A model generated the notes under the pieces. That model did not search any database, had not been told where the DNA came from, and saw only the letters and a list, made by a program, of their open reading frames with translations. From contig JANQEU010000075.1 in the NCBI GenBank assembly GCA_028278225.1, forward strand, positions 405,520-469,519: 64,000 nucleotides of DNA, read 5' to 3'. Of this stretch, positions 9,036 to 18,373 are shown piece by piece. Each line of letters begins with the position of its first letter. The first letter of the stretch is position 1. Both the position numbers and the translations under genes were made by a program. This DNA comes from Cyclobacteriaceae bacterium. Lineage in GTDB: Bacteria > Bacteroidota > Bacteroidia > Cytophagales > Cyclobacteriaceae.

Positions 9036-9060
9036 GTCAGTAATTACTGACAGGTTGTCA
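9036..9060. promoter_or_regulatory. perfect palindrome, candidate operator between divergent operons
   Basis: GTCAGTAATTACTGAC at 9036-9051 is a perfect 16-bp palindrome. Overlapping it, TGACA (9048-9052) and TGTCA (9056-9060) form a second inverted repeat. The site lies about 75 bases before the LytS start and 150 bases from the hydrolase start. It resembles a dimeric regulator site, but LytTR proteins usually bind direct repeats, so the protein that binds it is uncertain. Confidence 0.5.
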
Positions 9061-9136
9061 ATGGAGGGTTCACTGTTGTAAAGAATATTTGCAGTCCGTT
9101 CATTGATAACTCATCTTTAAGTAAGAATAGCCCGAA

Positions 9137-10219
9137 ATGAAGCAAGTCAATTGGAAAAGAATAGTTGTACACATTCCGGTATGGTTGGTTTTACTGATGT
9201 TGATCAATTCTGATCTTCTCGACCTCGAATGGGGCCCCTACAAACATTCGGAAGGTACTCTGTTGTTTCCCTCGGTAGTTGGCATGGTCGTAAATGCGGT
9301 TATATTTTATCTAAACGCATATTATTTAATACCGCATTTTTTGAAGAAAAAGAAGTTGACCGCGTACTGGATAAAGACAATTACGATAGTTGTCGCTTTT
9401 ACATTGGTTGAAGTTGGATTTGACATAATCTACCTCATCCGGGCAGGAGTGATCAGTTATGCTGATTTTCAGAAAGTTGAAATGATACCGGACGTAGGAG
9501 TTCTTGGAGTCTCAACGCTGATTTTTAACACTTTTTATTGGGGTATAGCATTTTTGTATCGGCTGCCATCAGACTGGATGCAGAATGAACGTATCAAAAA
9601 TCAGTTAACCCGGGACAAACTTTCAGCGGAACTCGAATTTCTTAAAGCACAGATCAATCCGCATTTTTTGTTTAATGGGATCAATAGCATTTATCACCTC
9701 ATAGGCTTTGACGATCAATCCGCCAGGGATGTGCTCCTGAGGTTTTCGGGATTATTGCGATATCAGTTGTATGAGTGCAAGGAAGAATTCATTTCCTTGC
9801 CAAAGGAATTGGAATATCTCGCCAACTATATCAAATTAGAGGAAATCAGGAAAGGGGAGGATGCCTGTTTTGTAATAGACATGCCGCAGGATGAGCAACA
9901 ATCGCACCGTGAACTAAAGGTTGCGCCTTTATTATTTACACCTTTCCTGGAGAATGCTTTCAAATATCTGAGTCATTATACGGATAAAGAGGAGAATAAA
10001 TTCTTTCTTAACATAAACATAGCCAACGGCGTATTGGATTTTGTAGTGGAGAACTCAGTCAATCTGGAAATGGTAAAAAGGCAGTCCGGGGAAAAGGGCG
10101 GGATTGGGTTGGAAAATGTGAAAAGGAGGCTCAAGCTTCTATACCCTGATCGTCATAAACTGACCATCCAAAATGAGGAAAACAAATTTCATGTGCATTT
10201 GAAATTGGATTTGGTTTGA
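9137..10219 (+). CDS. sensor histidine kinase, LytS/YehU type
   Basis: A 360-residue membrane kinase. Four hydrophobic segments lie near 8-25, 45-65, 78-100 and 122-141. A coiled linker leads to the His_kinase core with INPHFLFNGINSI and phosphoacceptor His176. The ATPase region has the N-box-like TPFLENAFKYL near 275 and the G-box GIGLENVKRRL near 325. This is the usual Bacteroidota LytS layout and length. The sensed signal is unknown, as there is no extracellular domain. It is followed 35 bases later by its LytTR response regulator and is divergent from the serine hydrolase operon. Confidence 0.93.
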   Translation: MKQVNWKRIVVHIPVWLVLLMLINSDLLDLEWGPYKHSEGTLLFPSVVGMVVNAVIFYLNAYYLIPHFLKKKKLTAYWIKTITIVVAFTLVEVGFDIIYLIRAGVISYADFQKVEMIPDVGVLGVSTLIFNTFYWGIAFLYRLPSDWMQNERIKNQLTRDKLSAELEFLKAQINPHFLFNGINSIYHLIGFDDQSARDVLLRFSGLLRYQLYECKEEFISLPKELEYLANYIKLEEIRKGEDACFVIDMPQDEQQSHRELKVAPLLFTPFLENAFKYLSHYTDKEENKFFLNINIANGVLDFVVENSVNLEMVKRQSGEKGGIGLENVKRRLKLLYPDRHKLTIQNEENKFHVHLKLDLV

Positions 10220-10254
10220 AGTGTGTTTGATCCTTCGTAAGGAAGTTGAAAGAT

Positions 10255-10989
10255 ATGAATATTAATTGCGTAATTGTGGATGATGAAGCCCTGGCAAGAA
10301 AGGGCCTCGAGCAATATGTAAAGAAAATTGAGTTTTTGAAACTTGTTGGGATTTGTAAAAATGCCATGCAGGTCAATACTTTGATCAACGAGGAAAATAT
10401 TGATCTTTTGTTCCTGGATATAGAAATGCCAATGATCTCCGGAATAGAATTTTTAAAATCCCTCAAGAGCACACCGAAGGTGATATTCACTACGGCGTAT
10501 TCGGAATATGCTATCGACAGCTTTGAGTTTGACGTGGTTGACTATCTGGTTAAACCAATTTCATTTGAGCGTTTTCTGCAGGCGTCTAATAAAGCCTATC
10601 GGCAGATTGCAAGGGAAAAGCAAAAGGAACAAATTGTAAAAGAACCGGAAATTAAAGAAGAAGAGGATTTTATTTTCATCAAGGCGGATAACAGACTCGT
10701 AAAAGTCATGCTCAATGACATACTTTATGTCGAGTCAATGCAAAACTATATCCGGATCATCACCAAGTCAGAAAACCTGATTACGCTTGTTCCGCTTAAG
10801 AAAATTCGTGAATTACTTCCGGAAAAGGATTTTATACAGATTCATAAATCATTCATTGTAGCAAAGAGCAAAGTGGAAGCCATCTCAGGTAACCAGGTAG
10901 TAATTGGCGATCACAAAATCAAAATTGCCAGGACCTCAAGGGATGCAACGATCAAAGCTCTCACCGCAGAAAAAATATTGAAGAAGTAA
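10255..10989 (+). CDS. LytTR family response regulator
   Basis: A 244-residue two-component regulator. The receiver domain covers 1-115 with the acidic pair D9-D10, phosphoacceptor Asp55 (LFLDIEMP), a conserved T79-T80 and K100 (VKPI). A charged linker leads to a LytTR DNA-binding domain (about 138-244, FIQIHKSFIVAKSKVEAI). The ATG at 10255 is preferred over an in-frame TTG at 10246 because GGAAG ends nine bases upstream and the protein then begins MNINCVIVDDE, as expected for receivers. Partner of the preceding LytS kinase. Likely targets are nearby, but this is inference. Confidence 0.93.
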   Translation: MNINCVIVDDEALARKGLEQYVKKIEFLKLVGICKNAMQVNTLINEENIDLLFLDIEMPMISGIEFLKSLKSTPKVIFTTAYSEYAIDSFEFDVVDYLVKPISFERFLQASNKAYRQIAREKQKEQIVKEPEIKEEEDFIFIKADNRLVKVMLNDILYVESMQNYIRIITKSENLITLVPLKKIRELLPEKDFIQIHKSFIVAKSKVEAISGNQVVIGDHKIKIARTSRDATIKALTAEKILKK

Positions 10990-11107
10990 GCCTTATCGGG
11001 GCGGGCAACTGATATTCGACTCCAGGGCAATTGAATTAATCCAAATACACCAGAATGGTTTGGTATCATTATTGCGACGGAAATGATATCCACATCACCA
11101 TTGTCTC

Positions 11108-11590
11108 ATGTTCATGAAAATTAATAGTTCTATATTCTTTGTGACCCCGTTTTTGATGCTCTTTTCCTGTAGTGAAAAGGATTGTTGCATGCCAGCGGAA
11201 ATTCCACCTGAAGAATGCTGCGTGCCATATGATGAAAGTTCGAGCATGGTAGGTGAATGGCATGTTTTCGAGTATGGTTATTCTCCAGGCGCTGGTTATA
11301 TTATTGAAGAAGTGCCTGAAGAGCCAGCGCAAGTCCTGCAATTTAAATCCGGTAACAAGTTTAGCTCCAATTATAAACAACTTGTGAAATTCCATTACTA
11401 TCTGATCCTGGATGATGGGTCACAAGGTTACATTTTGGCACTGTATGAGGAATTGCCCGAGGATACTGAAAACATTGACACAAGAGACCTGGAACATAGC
11501 TATAGTATTGTGGATAAAGGAGATACTTTGGAATTGTGGTTTCGGTTTTGTATTGAAGGCTGTCATATAGGTCTGAAAAGGGTAGAGTGA
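11108..11590 (+). CDS. lipoprotein of unknown function
   Basis: A 160-residue protein with a hydrophobic N-terminus and lipobox LFSC. The start may be the second methionine, base 11114. After a cysteine-rich stretch (KDCCMP, EECCVPYD) comes GEWHVFEYGYSPGAGYI, a start seen in small Bacteroidota lipocalin-like lipoproteins, then several predicted strands (VLQFKSGNKF). The C-terminal phrase GDTLELWFRFCIEGC suggests a closing strand with a possible disulfide. No family assignment. It stands alone between the LytTR regulator and the AAA ATPase. Confidence 0.75.
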   Translation: MFMKINSSIFFVTPFLMLFSCSEKDCCMPAEIPPEECCVPYDESSSMVGEWHVFEYGYSPGAGYIIEEVPEEPAQVLQFKSGNKFSSNYKQLVKFHYYLILDDGSQGYILALYEELPEDTENIDTRDLEHSYSIVDKGDTLELWFRFCIEGCHIGLKRVE

Positions 11591-11625
11591 AATTGTTGAA
11601 TACTTCTTACGAATAAATACGATTA

Positions 11626-11667
11626 TACTTTTGGTATAATACTTTTGGTATAATACCTTTGGTATAA
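11626..11667 (+). repeat. three tandem 14-bp repeats carrying promoter boxes
   Basis: Unit TACTTTTGGTATAA at 11626-11639 and 11640-11653, then TACCTTTGGTATAA at 11654-11667, directly abutting the ATG of the AAA ATPase (the final A is the A of ATG). Each unit contains the Bacteroidota -7 consensus TAnnTTTG. With the preceding base the third unit holds a palindrome ATACC-TTT-GGTAT. The array could be a stacked promoter or operator, and copy number could vary by slippage. Confidence 0.8.
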
Positions 11668-12800
11668 TGAGTTTTAGCCATCCAGGTACGCCCTTCCCGG
11701 TATCGGGGTATTACGGACCACAATATTTCTGTGATCGGGAGGAAGAGCTCAGTTGGCTTAGGCAGCAGGTCAATGGAAGTGTACCGGCTGTTATTATCGG
11801 GATCAGAAGATTGGGAAAGACGGGACTTATAAAGCATATGTTCCATCACATAGCTTCATCCAAAGTTCATCCCGTATTCGTTGATTTAATGGGAACAAGA
11901 TCATTGCGTGATATGATCTCCCGTATTGGAGATGGCATTGCCGATGCATTTCCGGAAGACAACTATACGAAAGTCTGGAAAATGCTAAGATCCCTGAGGC
12001 CGACGATGACTTTTGACCCGTTTGATGGCAGACCACAACTGGAATTTGACCTCAGGCATGAGGATGAGTCACTAAAAACACTTGGTAGTCTGCTTAAACT
12101 TCTATCGGACCAAAAGAAGAAGGTTGTACTGGCTTTGGATGAGTTCCAGGAGATCGGAAAGTATCCTGAAGATACGGAATCCACCATACGTTCTGAAATG
12201 CAGCGTTATGCCGATATTCGCTACATTTTTTCCGGGAGCCAGACCCATATGCTCAGTCAGATGTTTACCGAAGGAACACGTCCGTTTTTCGGAGGTGCTC
12301 AAAAACTGTACCTGGAGAAACTTTCCACCGACCGATATGCCGGTTTTATCAAAAACCAATTTGAGAAGTACAAAAAGAAGATTTCCAATGAAATAATTCA
12401 GGAAATAATTTCATGGACAGCGTGTCACACTTATTATGCTCAGTATGTATGCAATCAACTTTTTCTGCGCTCCGCGAAACAAGTACGGGAGGAAGATATG
12501 AAGGGGATTCAAAACGACCTGATGAAAACTTCAAGAATTGATTTTTTTCAGTTAAGGGATACATTAAGTTCGGGGCATTGGAAAATTCTGGTAGCAGCTG
12601 CCAGGGAAAAACAACTGAAGAATCCTACATCCGGAAAAATCATCAAGAAATATGATCTTGGCACTCCCAGGGCAGTCCAGAAAGGGATAGGTGTTTTGCT
12701 GGACAAACAGTATCTGTTTCAGGGATTAACTACAGAAAATGAGAAGTTCTTTCAATTGACAGATGTTTTTCTGATGAGATGGATCGACCAGAATATGTGA
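11667..12800 (+). CDS. AAA-type ATPase of the archaeal ATPase-like family
   Basis: A 377-residue P-loop ATPase. Walker A IGIRRLGKTGL is at 44-54 in the GxRRxGKT form typical of the STAND-related archaeal-type ATPase family. Walker B VVLALDEFQEI is near 153-163 and a sensor-like YIFSGSQTHML near 196. The C-terminal third looks like a winged-helix region (LLDKQYLFQGL). Such proteins occur as multicopy, patchily distributed genes, and their cellular role is mostly unknown. The start ATG is fixed by the tandem repeat array directly upstream. Convergent with the next gene, only nine bases apart. Confidence 0.88.
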   Translation: MSFSHPGTPFPVSGYYGPQYFCDREEELSWLRQQVNGSVPAVIIGIRRLGKTGLIKHMFHHIASSKVHPVFVDLMGTRSLRDMISRIGDGIADAFPEDNYTKVWKMLRSLRPTMTFDPFDGRPQLEFDLRHEDESLKTLGSLLKLLSDQKKKVVLALDEFQEIGKYPEDTESTIRSEMQRYADIRYIFSGSQTHMLSQMFTEGTRPFFGGAQKLYLEKLSTDRYAGFIKNQFEKYKKKISNEIIQEIISWTACHTYYAQYVCNQLFLRSAKQVREEDMKGIQNDLMKTSRIDFFQLRDTLSSGHWKILVAAAREKQLKNPTSGKIIKKYDLGTPRAVQKGIGVLLDKQYLFQGLTTENEKFFQLTDVFLMRWIDQNM

Positions 12801-12809
12801 TCTCTGTAT

Positions 12810-13460
12810 TTACTGATTCTCCACGAAAACGTAAGAGATAATATTGGCCCCCATTCTGAGCGCCTGCTGCCTCAATTGTTCAGGATCGTTGTAAACTGAC
12901 TGATCTTCCCAGCCATTTCCAAGGTCGCATTCGTAGGAATAAAACACTACCAATCGCCCTTCATGAATAATGCCAAATCCCTGTGGAGGCTTGCCATCAT
13001 GTTCATGTACCTTGGGAAGTCCGTCATTAAAATGGTATTTCTGGTGGTAGATCGGGTGATCGAACGGGACTTCAACAAATTCCCTTTCCGGAAATATCTT
13101 TTTGATCTCAAGCCGGATAAAGGGATCAAGGCCATAATTGTCATCAATATGCAAAAAGCCTCCTGAAACCAGGTATTTTCGGAGATTCTCCGCCTGATCA
13201 TCACTAAATACAACATTTCCGTGGCCTGTCATATACACATATGGATAGAGGAATAGATCAGGACTGCCAACCTCGACAATATCTTCGTTCCTGTAAATAT
13301 TTGTTCCCAGGTTTTCATTGCAGAATTTGATGAGGTTTGGTAAAGCAGTTTTATTGGCATACCAATCTCCACCACCATCATATTTCAGTTTAGCCAACTT
13401 CAATGGCTGTGAAAAAGTCAGCACAGGGAGCAGCAACAGTATGAGCAGGACATTTTTCAT
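12810..13460 (-). CDS. DUF4159 domain-containing secreted protein
   Basis: A 216-residue protein with a signal peptide (cleavage near residue 17, LTFSQ). The rest matches DUF4159: LAKLKYDGGGDWYANKTAL at the start, FLYPYVYMTGHGNVVFSD, the GGFLHIDDNYGLD motif, and GRLVVFYSYECDLGNGWED near the C-terminus. The fold is ThuA/GATase-like. Free-standing DUF4159 proteins have no firmly assigned role that I know of. It lies eight bases after the HAD phosphatase gene and is probably cotranscribed with it. Confidence 0.88.
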   Translation of the reverse strand: MKNVLLILLLLPVLTFSQPLKLAKLKYDGGGDWYANKTALPNLIKFCNENLGTNIYRNEDIVEVGSPDLFLYPYVYMTGHGNVVFSDDQAENLRKYLVSGGFLHIDDNYGLDPFIRLEIKKIFPEREFVEVPFDHPIYHQKYHFNDGLPKVHEHDGKPPQGFGIIHEGRLVVFYSYECDLGNGWEDQSVYNDPEQLRQQALRMGANIISYVFVENQ

Positions 13461-13468
13461 ACCATACT

Positions 13469-14119
13469 TTAACCGATTAACTGTGCAATTTGTTCAATAG
13501 ATATTGATTTGAAGTCATCAACAATCATATCAGCATCCAGATCAGACCGGTCATGGGAAGTCGCAACACCAATGACTTTTGATCCCGAGGCTTTTCCGGC
13601 CTGGATCCCTAACACGGCATCCTCAAACACAACACATCTGTTGTTGGGTAGTCCGATTGCTGCAGCACATTTTTGATAAATTTCAGGATCCGGTTTCCCC
13701 CGGGTAACCGCGCTTTCATCCAATATATCTGTGAAATAATGTCTGATCCCTGTCCCGTTCATGATGTATTTGACGTTTTCGCTGGGCGCGCTGGTACCAA
13801 TGACCATTGGAATATTCAGTTTGTTAGCATCTGAAAGTAATTTGAGAAGACCGGTAGTAGGGGAAATATACGGTTGATAGAGTTCCCTGTAAACGCGTTC
13901 TTTTTCAAGTCCTATTTCACGTATTTTTTCCGGCGTCAGGGAGTCATCGAGAACATGCGCCACAATTTCATTTAATGTTCTGCCGTTCATACGATCCCTG
14001 TAGTGTATGGCATCCAAATGCTTACCATGTCGCTCATATACGACCTGCCAGGCCCGGAAATGGTAATGATTGTTGTTCACAATCACACCGTCCATGTCAA
14101 ATATCAATCCAATGTTCAT
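13469..14119 (-). CDS. HAD-superfamily phosphatase, beta-phosphoglucomutase-like
   Basis: A 216-residue HAD hydrolase with motif I FDMDGVIVNN (catalytic Asp8 and Asp10), a helical cap (about 15-85), motif II GTSAPSENV, a motif III lysine (GKPDPEIYQ) and motif IV VFEDAVLGIQAG. This pattern fits the beta-phosphoglucomutase/phosphatase subgroup. It starts three bases after the stop of the glucosidase gene, so sugar-phosphate processing downstream of that enzyme is plausible. Whether it is a mutase or a phosphatase cannot be told by eye. Confidence 0.88.
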   Translation of the reverse strand: MNIGLIFDMDGVIVNNNHYHFRAWQVVYERHGKHLDAIHYRDRMNGRTLNEIVAHVLDDSLTPEKIREIGLEKERVYRELYQPYISPTTGLLKLLSDANKLNIPMVIGTSAPSENVKYIMNGTGIRHYFTDILDESAVTRGKPDPEIYQKCAAAIGLPNNRCVVFEDAVLGIQAGKASGSKVIGVATSHDRSDLDADMIVDDFKSISIEQIAQLIG

Positions 14120-14122
14120 TTA

Positions 14123-16759
14123 CTAATCCGACTCATTGTCTGAAGCCTTAAAAATGATCTCAGCTACGAGACCGGTCCACCCAGTCTGATGAGATGCCCC
14201 AAGTCCGAAGCCATTGTCGCCGTGAAAGTATTCATAAAATAGTATGTAATCTTTGAAATGCGGATCTTTTTGGAGTTTCTCAATGCTTCCATATACCGGC
14301 CTTTCCCCTTTCGTATCTTTCAGAAAAATGGACACCAGACGATCACTGATCTCCCTGGCTATTTCCTTCAGGTTTTCGTATTTTCCACTTCCGGTAGGGA
14401 ATTCGACTTTGAATTCCTCTCCATAGTATTGATGAAATTTTAATAATGACTCGATCAACAAAAAATTCACAGGGAACCACACGGGTCCTCTCCAATTCGA
14501 GTTTCCACCAAAAAAGGATGAATCGGACTCACCGGGAAGATATTTTACCTCCATGATCTCATCGTCCACTTCAAACCGGTAGGGGTGTTTCAGATGATAT
14601 TTTGACAGTGCCCGAACACCATATTTTGAAAGGAATTCTTCTTCGCTAAGCATTTTCTCCAGGACTTTCTTGATTCTGAACCCTCTCATGATACTCAAAA
14701 GCCTGCGATGTTCGATTCCCTGTTCCTCGAATCTCGAAACGAGGGAGGATAGCTCAGGTCTTTCTTTTAAGAAGAACTCGAGCCTTTCCCTGAATCTGCC
14801 AAGTGATTTGTAAGTCTCGGAATTTAATATTTCCACCGCATACAGGGGAATCAGCCCTACCATGGATCTGACTTTCAACTGTTGATTTTGTACTTCGGGC
14901 GTATGAATAACATCATAATAGAAATTATCACCCTCGTCCCACAGGTCTACATTGTCAATCCCTATGCTGTTCATGGCTCCACCTATGTACAGGAAGTGCT
15001 CAAAAAACTTGATAGCCATGTCCTGGTACAAATCAAACTTCAGGGACAGATCCAGTGCGATCTTGAGCATGTTTAATGCAAACATGGCCATCCAGCTCGT
15101 ACTGTCCGCTTGTTCAAGGTGGGCATGTTCTACGATCGGGTGGTTTCGGTCAAAGACGCCGATGTTGTCCAGTCCGAGAAACCCGCCTTCGAAAACATTG
15201 TTGCCATTTTCGTCTTTCCGGTTTACCCACCAGGTAAAATTCAGCAGCAGCTTATGAAAAGCACTTTGCAGAAAGTTGTAATCTCCCTCACCGCTATTCA
15301 TTTTCTTGTCGATAGAAAATACTTCCAGCACTGCCCATGCATGGACCGGTGGATTCACATCACTGAAATTCCATTCATAAGCTGGAATCTGTCCATTTGG
15401 ATGCAGATATCTTTCGCTTAGAAGAAGAAGCAATTGATCTTTGGCAAAATCCGGATCGATCCGGGCAATCGGAATGGTATGGAAAGCAAGATCCCAGGCA
15501 GCGTACCATGGATATTCCCATTTGTCAGGCATGCTGATCACATTGTAGTTAAACATATGTTGCCATTCCGTGTTCCTTCCTTCCTTTCTTACGGAAGGGG
15601 GGGAATGCCTCCCCGGATCTCCATGGATCCACTTTTTTACATTGTAGTAATAAAACTGCTTGTTCCACATCATACCTGCAAACCCCTGCCTTTGAATTGA
15701 TTTCAATTCCTCCGTAAGCACAGTTTTCTGAACGGTATGGTAAAATTCATCAGCCTCTTCCTTTCGCTGACGGAAAATTTCATCGTAGTCATCCCAGGGT
15801 GTTAGTAAGCAGGTTTTGGTAAATCTGACACGGACCGTCTTGCTTTGTCCGGGGGGAATTTTTAAACGATAAACGCCCGACGCTTTTGTGCCCTGGTTCC
15901 TGGGATCAACGGTTTTCCTGCCTTGAATGATATAGTCATTTATTCCGTCCTTGGGGTATTCCTCAATGTTTTTGGCTCCATAAAGTTTTTCCCGGTTTGT
16001 CTCATTGTTACAGAAGACCACCTCATCCATCTGATCGAAATACATGAAATATTCTCCCAGCAAGTGATGTTCGATTTTTAATCGAAATGGTGCGTCAAGT
16101 CTTATGAGTGGCTTAACCCGATCTCTTCCGGATGACCAGGTGTTTCTCAACCAAAGTGTTGGAAGAATCACAATTTCAGCTTCCTCATCACCACGGTTGC
16201 AGACCTCAGCGGTAAACAGGAAATCTTCGGGACTGTTCTTTGCATAACTCAGGAAAATATCGAAATATTCATCTTTGTCAAATATACCGGTATCGAATAT
16301 TTCATATTCAGGATCTTTTTTGGTTCTTGTTTTATTTTCCTCTACAAGAGCCTTATATGGAAATTCATTTTGAGGATACTTGTAAAGCATTCTCATGAAA
16401 GAATGGGTAGGGGTACTGTCGAGATAGTAATACAGTTCCTTGACATCCTCCCCATGGTTACCCTCATAGCTGGTCAAACCAAACAATCGTTCCTTCAGAA
16501 TGGGATCTCTCCCGTTCCAGAATGCCCATGCGAAACAGACCCTTTGATCTCCGTTGCAAAAACCGCCTATCCCGTCTTCTCCCCAGCGGTAGGCCTTGCT
16601 CCTTGATTGTTCATGTACCAGACTTTCCCACACATTCCCATCCTCAGAGTAATCCTCACGGACTGTAGCCCACTGTCTTTCAGATAAATACGGCCCCCAG
16701 GATTTCCACTTGATCCCCTCCCGATCTTCCCTTAAACGATCGTGTTCTTTAGTATGCAT
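14123..16759 (-). CDS. MGH1-like/GH63 family glucosidase
   Basis: An 878-residue protein without a signal peptide, so cytoplasmic. The N-terminus (WKSWGPYLSERQWATVRED and FCNGDQRVCFAWAFWNGRD) matches the conserved MGH1-like GH63 glucosidases of bacteria. The C-terminal two-thirds form the alpha/alpha-barrel catalytic region, with HMFNYNVISMPDKWEYPWY, AWDLAFHTI, SSFFGGNSNWRGPVWFPVN and GFGLGASHQTGWTGLV. Length agrees with the family. Such enzymes hydrolyse glucosyl oligosaccharides or glycerates; the substrate here is unknown. First gene of a leftward run with the HAD phosphatase and DUF4159. Divergent from guaA. Confidence 0.9.
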   Translation of the reverse strand: MHTKEHDRLREDREGIKWKSWGPYLSERQWATVREDYSEDGNVWESLVHEQSRSKAYRWGEDGIGGFCNGDQRVCFAWAFWNGRDPILKERLFGLTSYEGNHGEDVKELYYYLDSTPTHSFMRMLYKYPQNEFPYKALVEENKTRTKKDPEYEIFDTGIFDKDEYFDIFLSYAKNSPEDFLFTAEVCNRGDEEAEIVILPTLWLRNTWSSGRDRVKPLIRLDAPFRLKIEHHLLGEYFMYFDQMDEVVFCNNETNREKLYGAKNIEEYPKDGINDYIIQGRKTVDPRNQGTKASGVYRLKIPPGQSKTVRVRFTKTCLLTPWDDYDEIFRQRKEEADEFYHTVQKTVLTEELKSIQRQGFAGMMWNKQFYYYNVKKWIHGDPGRHSPPSVRKEGRNTEWQHMFNYNVISMPDKWEYPWYAAWDLAFHTIPIARIDPDFAKDQLLLLLSERYLHPNGQIPAYEWNFSDVNPPVHAWAVLEVFSIDKKMNSGEGDYNFLQSAFHKLLLNFTWWVNRKDENGNNVFEGGFLGLDNIGVFDRNHPIVEHAHLEQADSTSWMAMFALNMLKIALDLSLKFDLYQDMAIKFFEHFLYIGGAMNSIGIDNVDLWDEGDNFYYDVIHTPEVQNQQLKVRSMVGLIPLYAVEILNSETYKSLGRFRERLEFFLKERPELSSLVSRFEEQGIEHRRLLSIMRGFRIKKVLEKMLSEEEFLSKYGVRALSKYHLKHPYRFEVDDEIMEVKYLPGESDSSFFGGNSNWRGPVWFPVNFLLIESLLKFHQYYGEEFKVEFPTGSGKYENLKEIAREISDRLVSIFLKDTKGERPVYGSIEKLQKDPHFKDYILFYEYFHGDNGFGLGASHQTGWTGLVAEIIFKASDNESD

Positions 16760-16834
16760 ATTTTTGGAAGGGCGCTAAGGAAATGAAAAATCCTGTAATT
16801 TCAAACAGGGGGTAGGTCACTTCTTTTATTCTAC

Positions 16835-16842
16835 TAATTTTG
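16835..16842 (+). promoter_or_regulatory. -7 promoter box of guaA, probably leaderless
   Basis: TAATTTTG matches the Bacteroidota TAnnTTTG box and ends four bases (CGCC) before the guaA ATG at 16847. That would place the transcription start at or next to the start codon. No TTG is found at the expected -33 spacing. Confidence 0.6.
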
Positions 16843-16846
16843 CGCC

Positions 16847-18373
16847 ATGTCAGAGAAAATTCTCATCCTTGATTTTGGTGGGCAATACACCCAGTTAATT
16901 GCCAGAAGAGTTCGTGAATTAAACGTTTACTGTGAGATCCATCCATTTAATCATTACCCTCAAATCGATGAAACTATCAAGGGAATAATTCTTTCGGGAA
17001 GTCCCTGTTCCGTCCTGGATGAAGGAGCTCCTGATCTTGATATTCTGGCATTGGAAAACCGGCCGATACTAGGCATTTGCTATGGGGCGCAGCTTCTGGC
17101 AAGCAAGCACGGAGGTAAGGTAACTCCCTCTGCACATCGCGAGTATGGAAGGGCTAATTTGACAAAAATTGATTCTCATTTCGAGTTACTGAAGGAGGTG
17201 GATTCCGGAAGTCAGATATGGATGTCTCATGGCGATACGATTACGGACCTGCCAAAAGACCTCATACCCATAGCATCCACTGAAAGTATCCCTGTGGCTG
17301 CCTACAAGGTGCAGGACCGCCCGATTTACGGAATCCAGTTTCATCCGGAAGTAACCCATACCCTTCAGGGCAAAGAGGTTCTGAGAAATTTTGTTGTACA
17401 TATCTGCGGAACACAACAAGACTGGACTTCCGAGATTTTCGCAGAAAGCACCATTAAGGACCTGAAGGACAGACTTGGGGATGACAAAGTTGTTCTTGGT
17501 TTGTCGGGAGGAGTGGATTCGAGTGTGGCGGCTACACTCATACACAGGGCCATTGGAAACAACCTGTATTGTATATTTGTAGACAATGGTTTGCTTAGGA
17601 AAAATGAATTTGATCTTGTATTGGAATCCTATAAAGGCCTTGGTCTGAATGTCACAGGAGTAGACGCCAGTCCCAAGTTTTATGCTGCCTTAAAAGGAAT
17701 TGTGGAGCCGGAAAAAAAGCGAAAAGCCATAGGAAAGGTTTTCATAGATGTTTTTGATGAGGAAGCCCACAAAATTGAAGATGTGAAATGGTTGGGTCAG
17801 GGCACAATTTATCCGGACGTCATCGAATCTGTCTCCGTAAAAGGGCCATCGGTTACAATTAAATCTCATCATAATGTTGGCGGATTACCGGAAAAAATGA
17901 AATTGAAAGTGGTTGAGCCACTAAATACCCTGTTCAAGGATGAAGTAAGGAATGTTGGCCGTTCACTTGGGATTCCCGATCAGATCCTGGGGAGGCATCC
18001 GTTTCCGGGACCGGGTCTTGGAATTCGAATTTTAAGCGATATCACGCCCGAGAAAGTTACGATCCTGCAGGAGGTAGATCACATTTTTGTCGAAGGATTA
18101 AAGGCACATGGATTGTATGACGACGTGTGGCAGGCTGCAGCCATTCTGCTTCCCGTTCAGTCAGTGGGGGTGATGGGAGATGAGCGAACATATGAAAACG
18201 TGATTGCCTTGAGGGCAGTTGCAAGCCTGGACGGCATGACAGCGGATTGGTGTCATTTACCTTACGAATTTCTCGGAGATGTATCCAATCAGATAATAAA
18301 TAAGGTAAAAGGGGTGAATCGTGTGGTTTATGACATATCTTCGAAACCACCGGCTACTATCGAATGGGAATAA
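16847..18373 (+). CDS. guaA: GMP synthase (glutamine-hydrolysing)
   Basis: A 508-residue enzyme that converts XMP to GMP using ATP and glutamine. The N-terminal class I amidotransferase domain carries nucleophile Cys78 (LGICYGAQ) and the HPEV His/Glu pair. The ATP pyrophosphatase domain has the PP-loop [10 protein letters not shown] near 217-226. The C-terminal dimerisation domain ends [14 protein letters not shown], as in all GuaA. The start is fixed by homology and the promoter box four bases upstream. The 3' end overlaps the next gene by 10 bases. Confidence 0.98.
   Translation: MSEKILILDFGGQYTQLIARRVRELNVYCEIHPFNHYPQIDETIKGIILSGSPCSVLDEGAPDLDILALENRPILGICYGAQLLASKHGGKVTPSAHREYGRANLTKIDSHFELLKEVDSGSQIWMSHGDTITDLPKDLIPIASTESIPVAAYKVQDRPIYGIQFHPEVTHTLQGKEVLRNFVVHICGTQQDWTSEIFAESTIKDLKDRLGDDKVVLGLSGGVDSSVAATLIHRAIGNNLYCIFVDNGLLRKNEFDLVLESYKGLGLNVTGVDASPKFYAALKGIVEPEKKRKAIGKVFIDVFDEEAHKIEDVKWLGQGTIYPDVIESVSVKGPSVTIKSHHNVGGLPEKMKLKVVEPLNTLFKDEVRNVGRSLGIPDQILGRHPFPGPGLGIRILSDITPEKVTILQEVDHIFVEGLKAHGLYDDVWQAAAILLPVQSVGVMGDERTYENVIALRAVASLDGMTADWCHLPYEFLGDVSNQIINKVKGVNRVVYDISSKPPATIEWE

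Noticed and set aside
11114..11590. Frameshift or truncation in the small lipoprotein because of its Cys-rich start
   Set aside because: The frame is intact from the lipobox to the stop and the cysteines lie in a continuous sequence.
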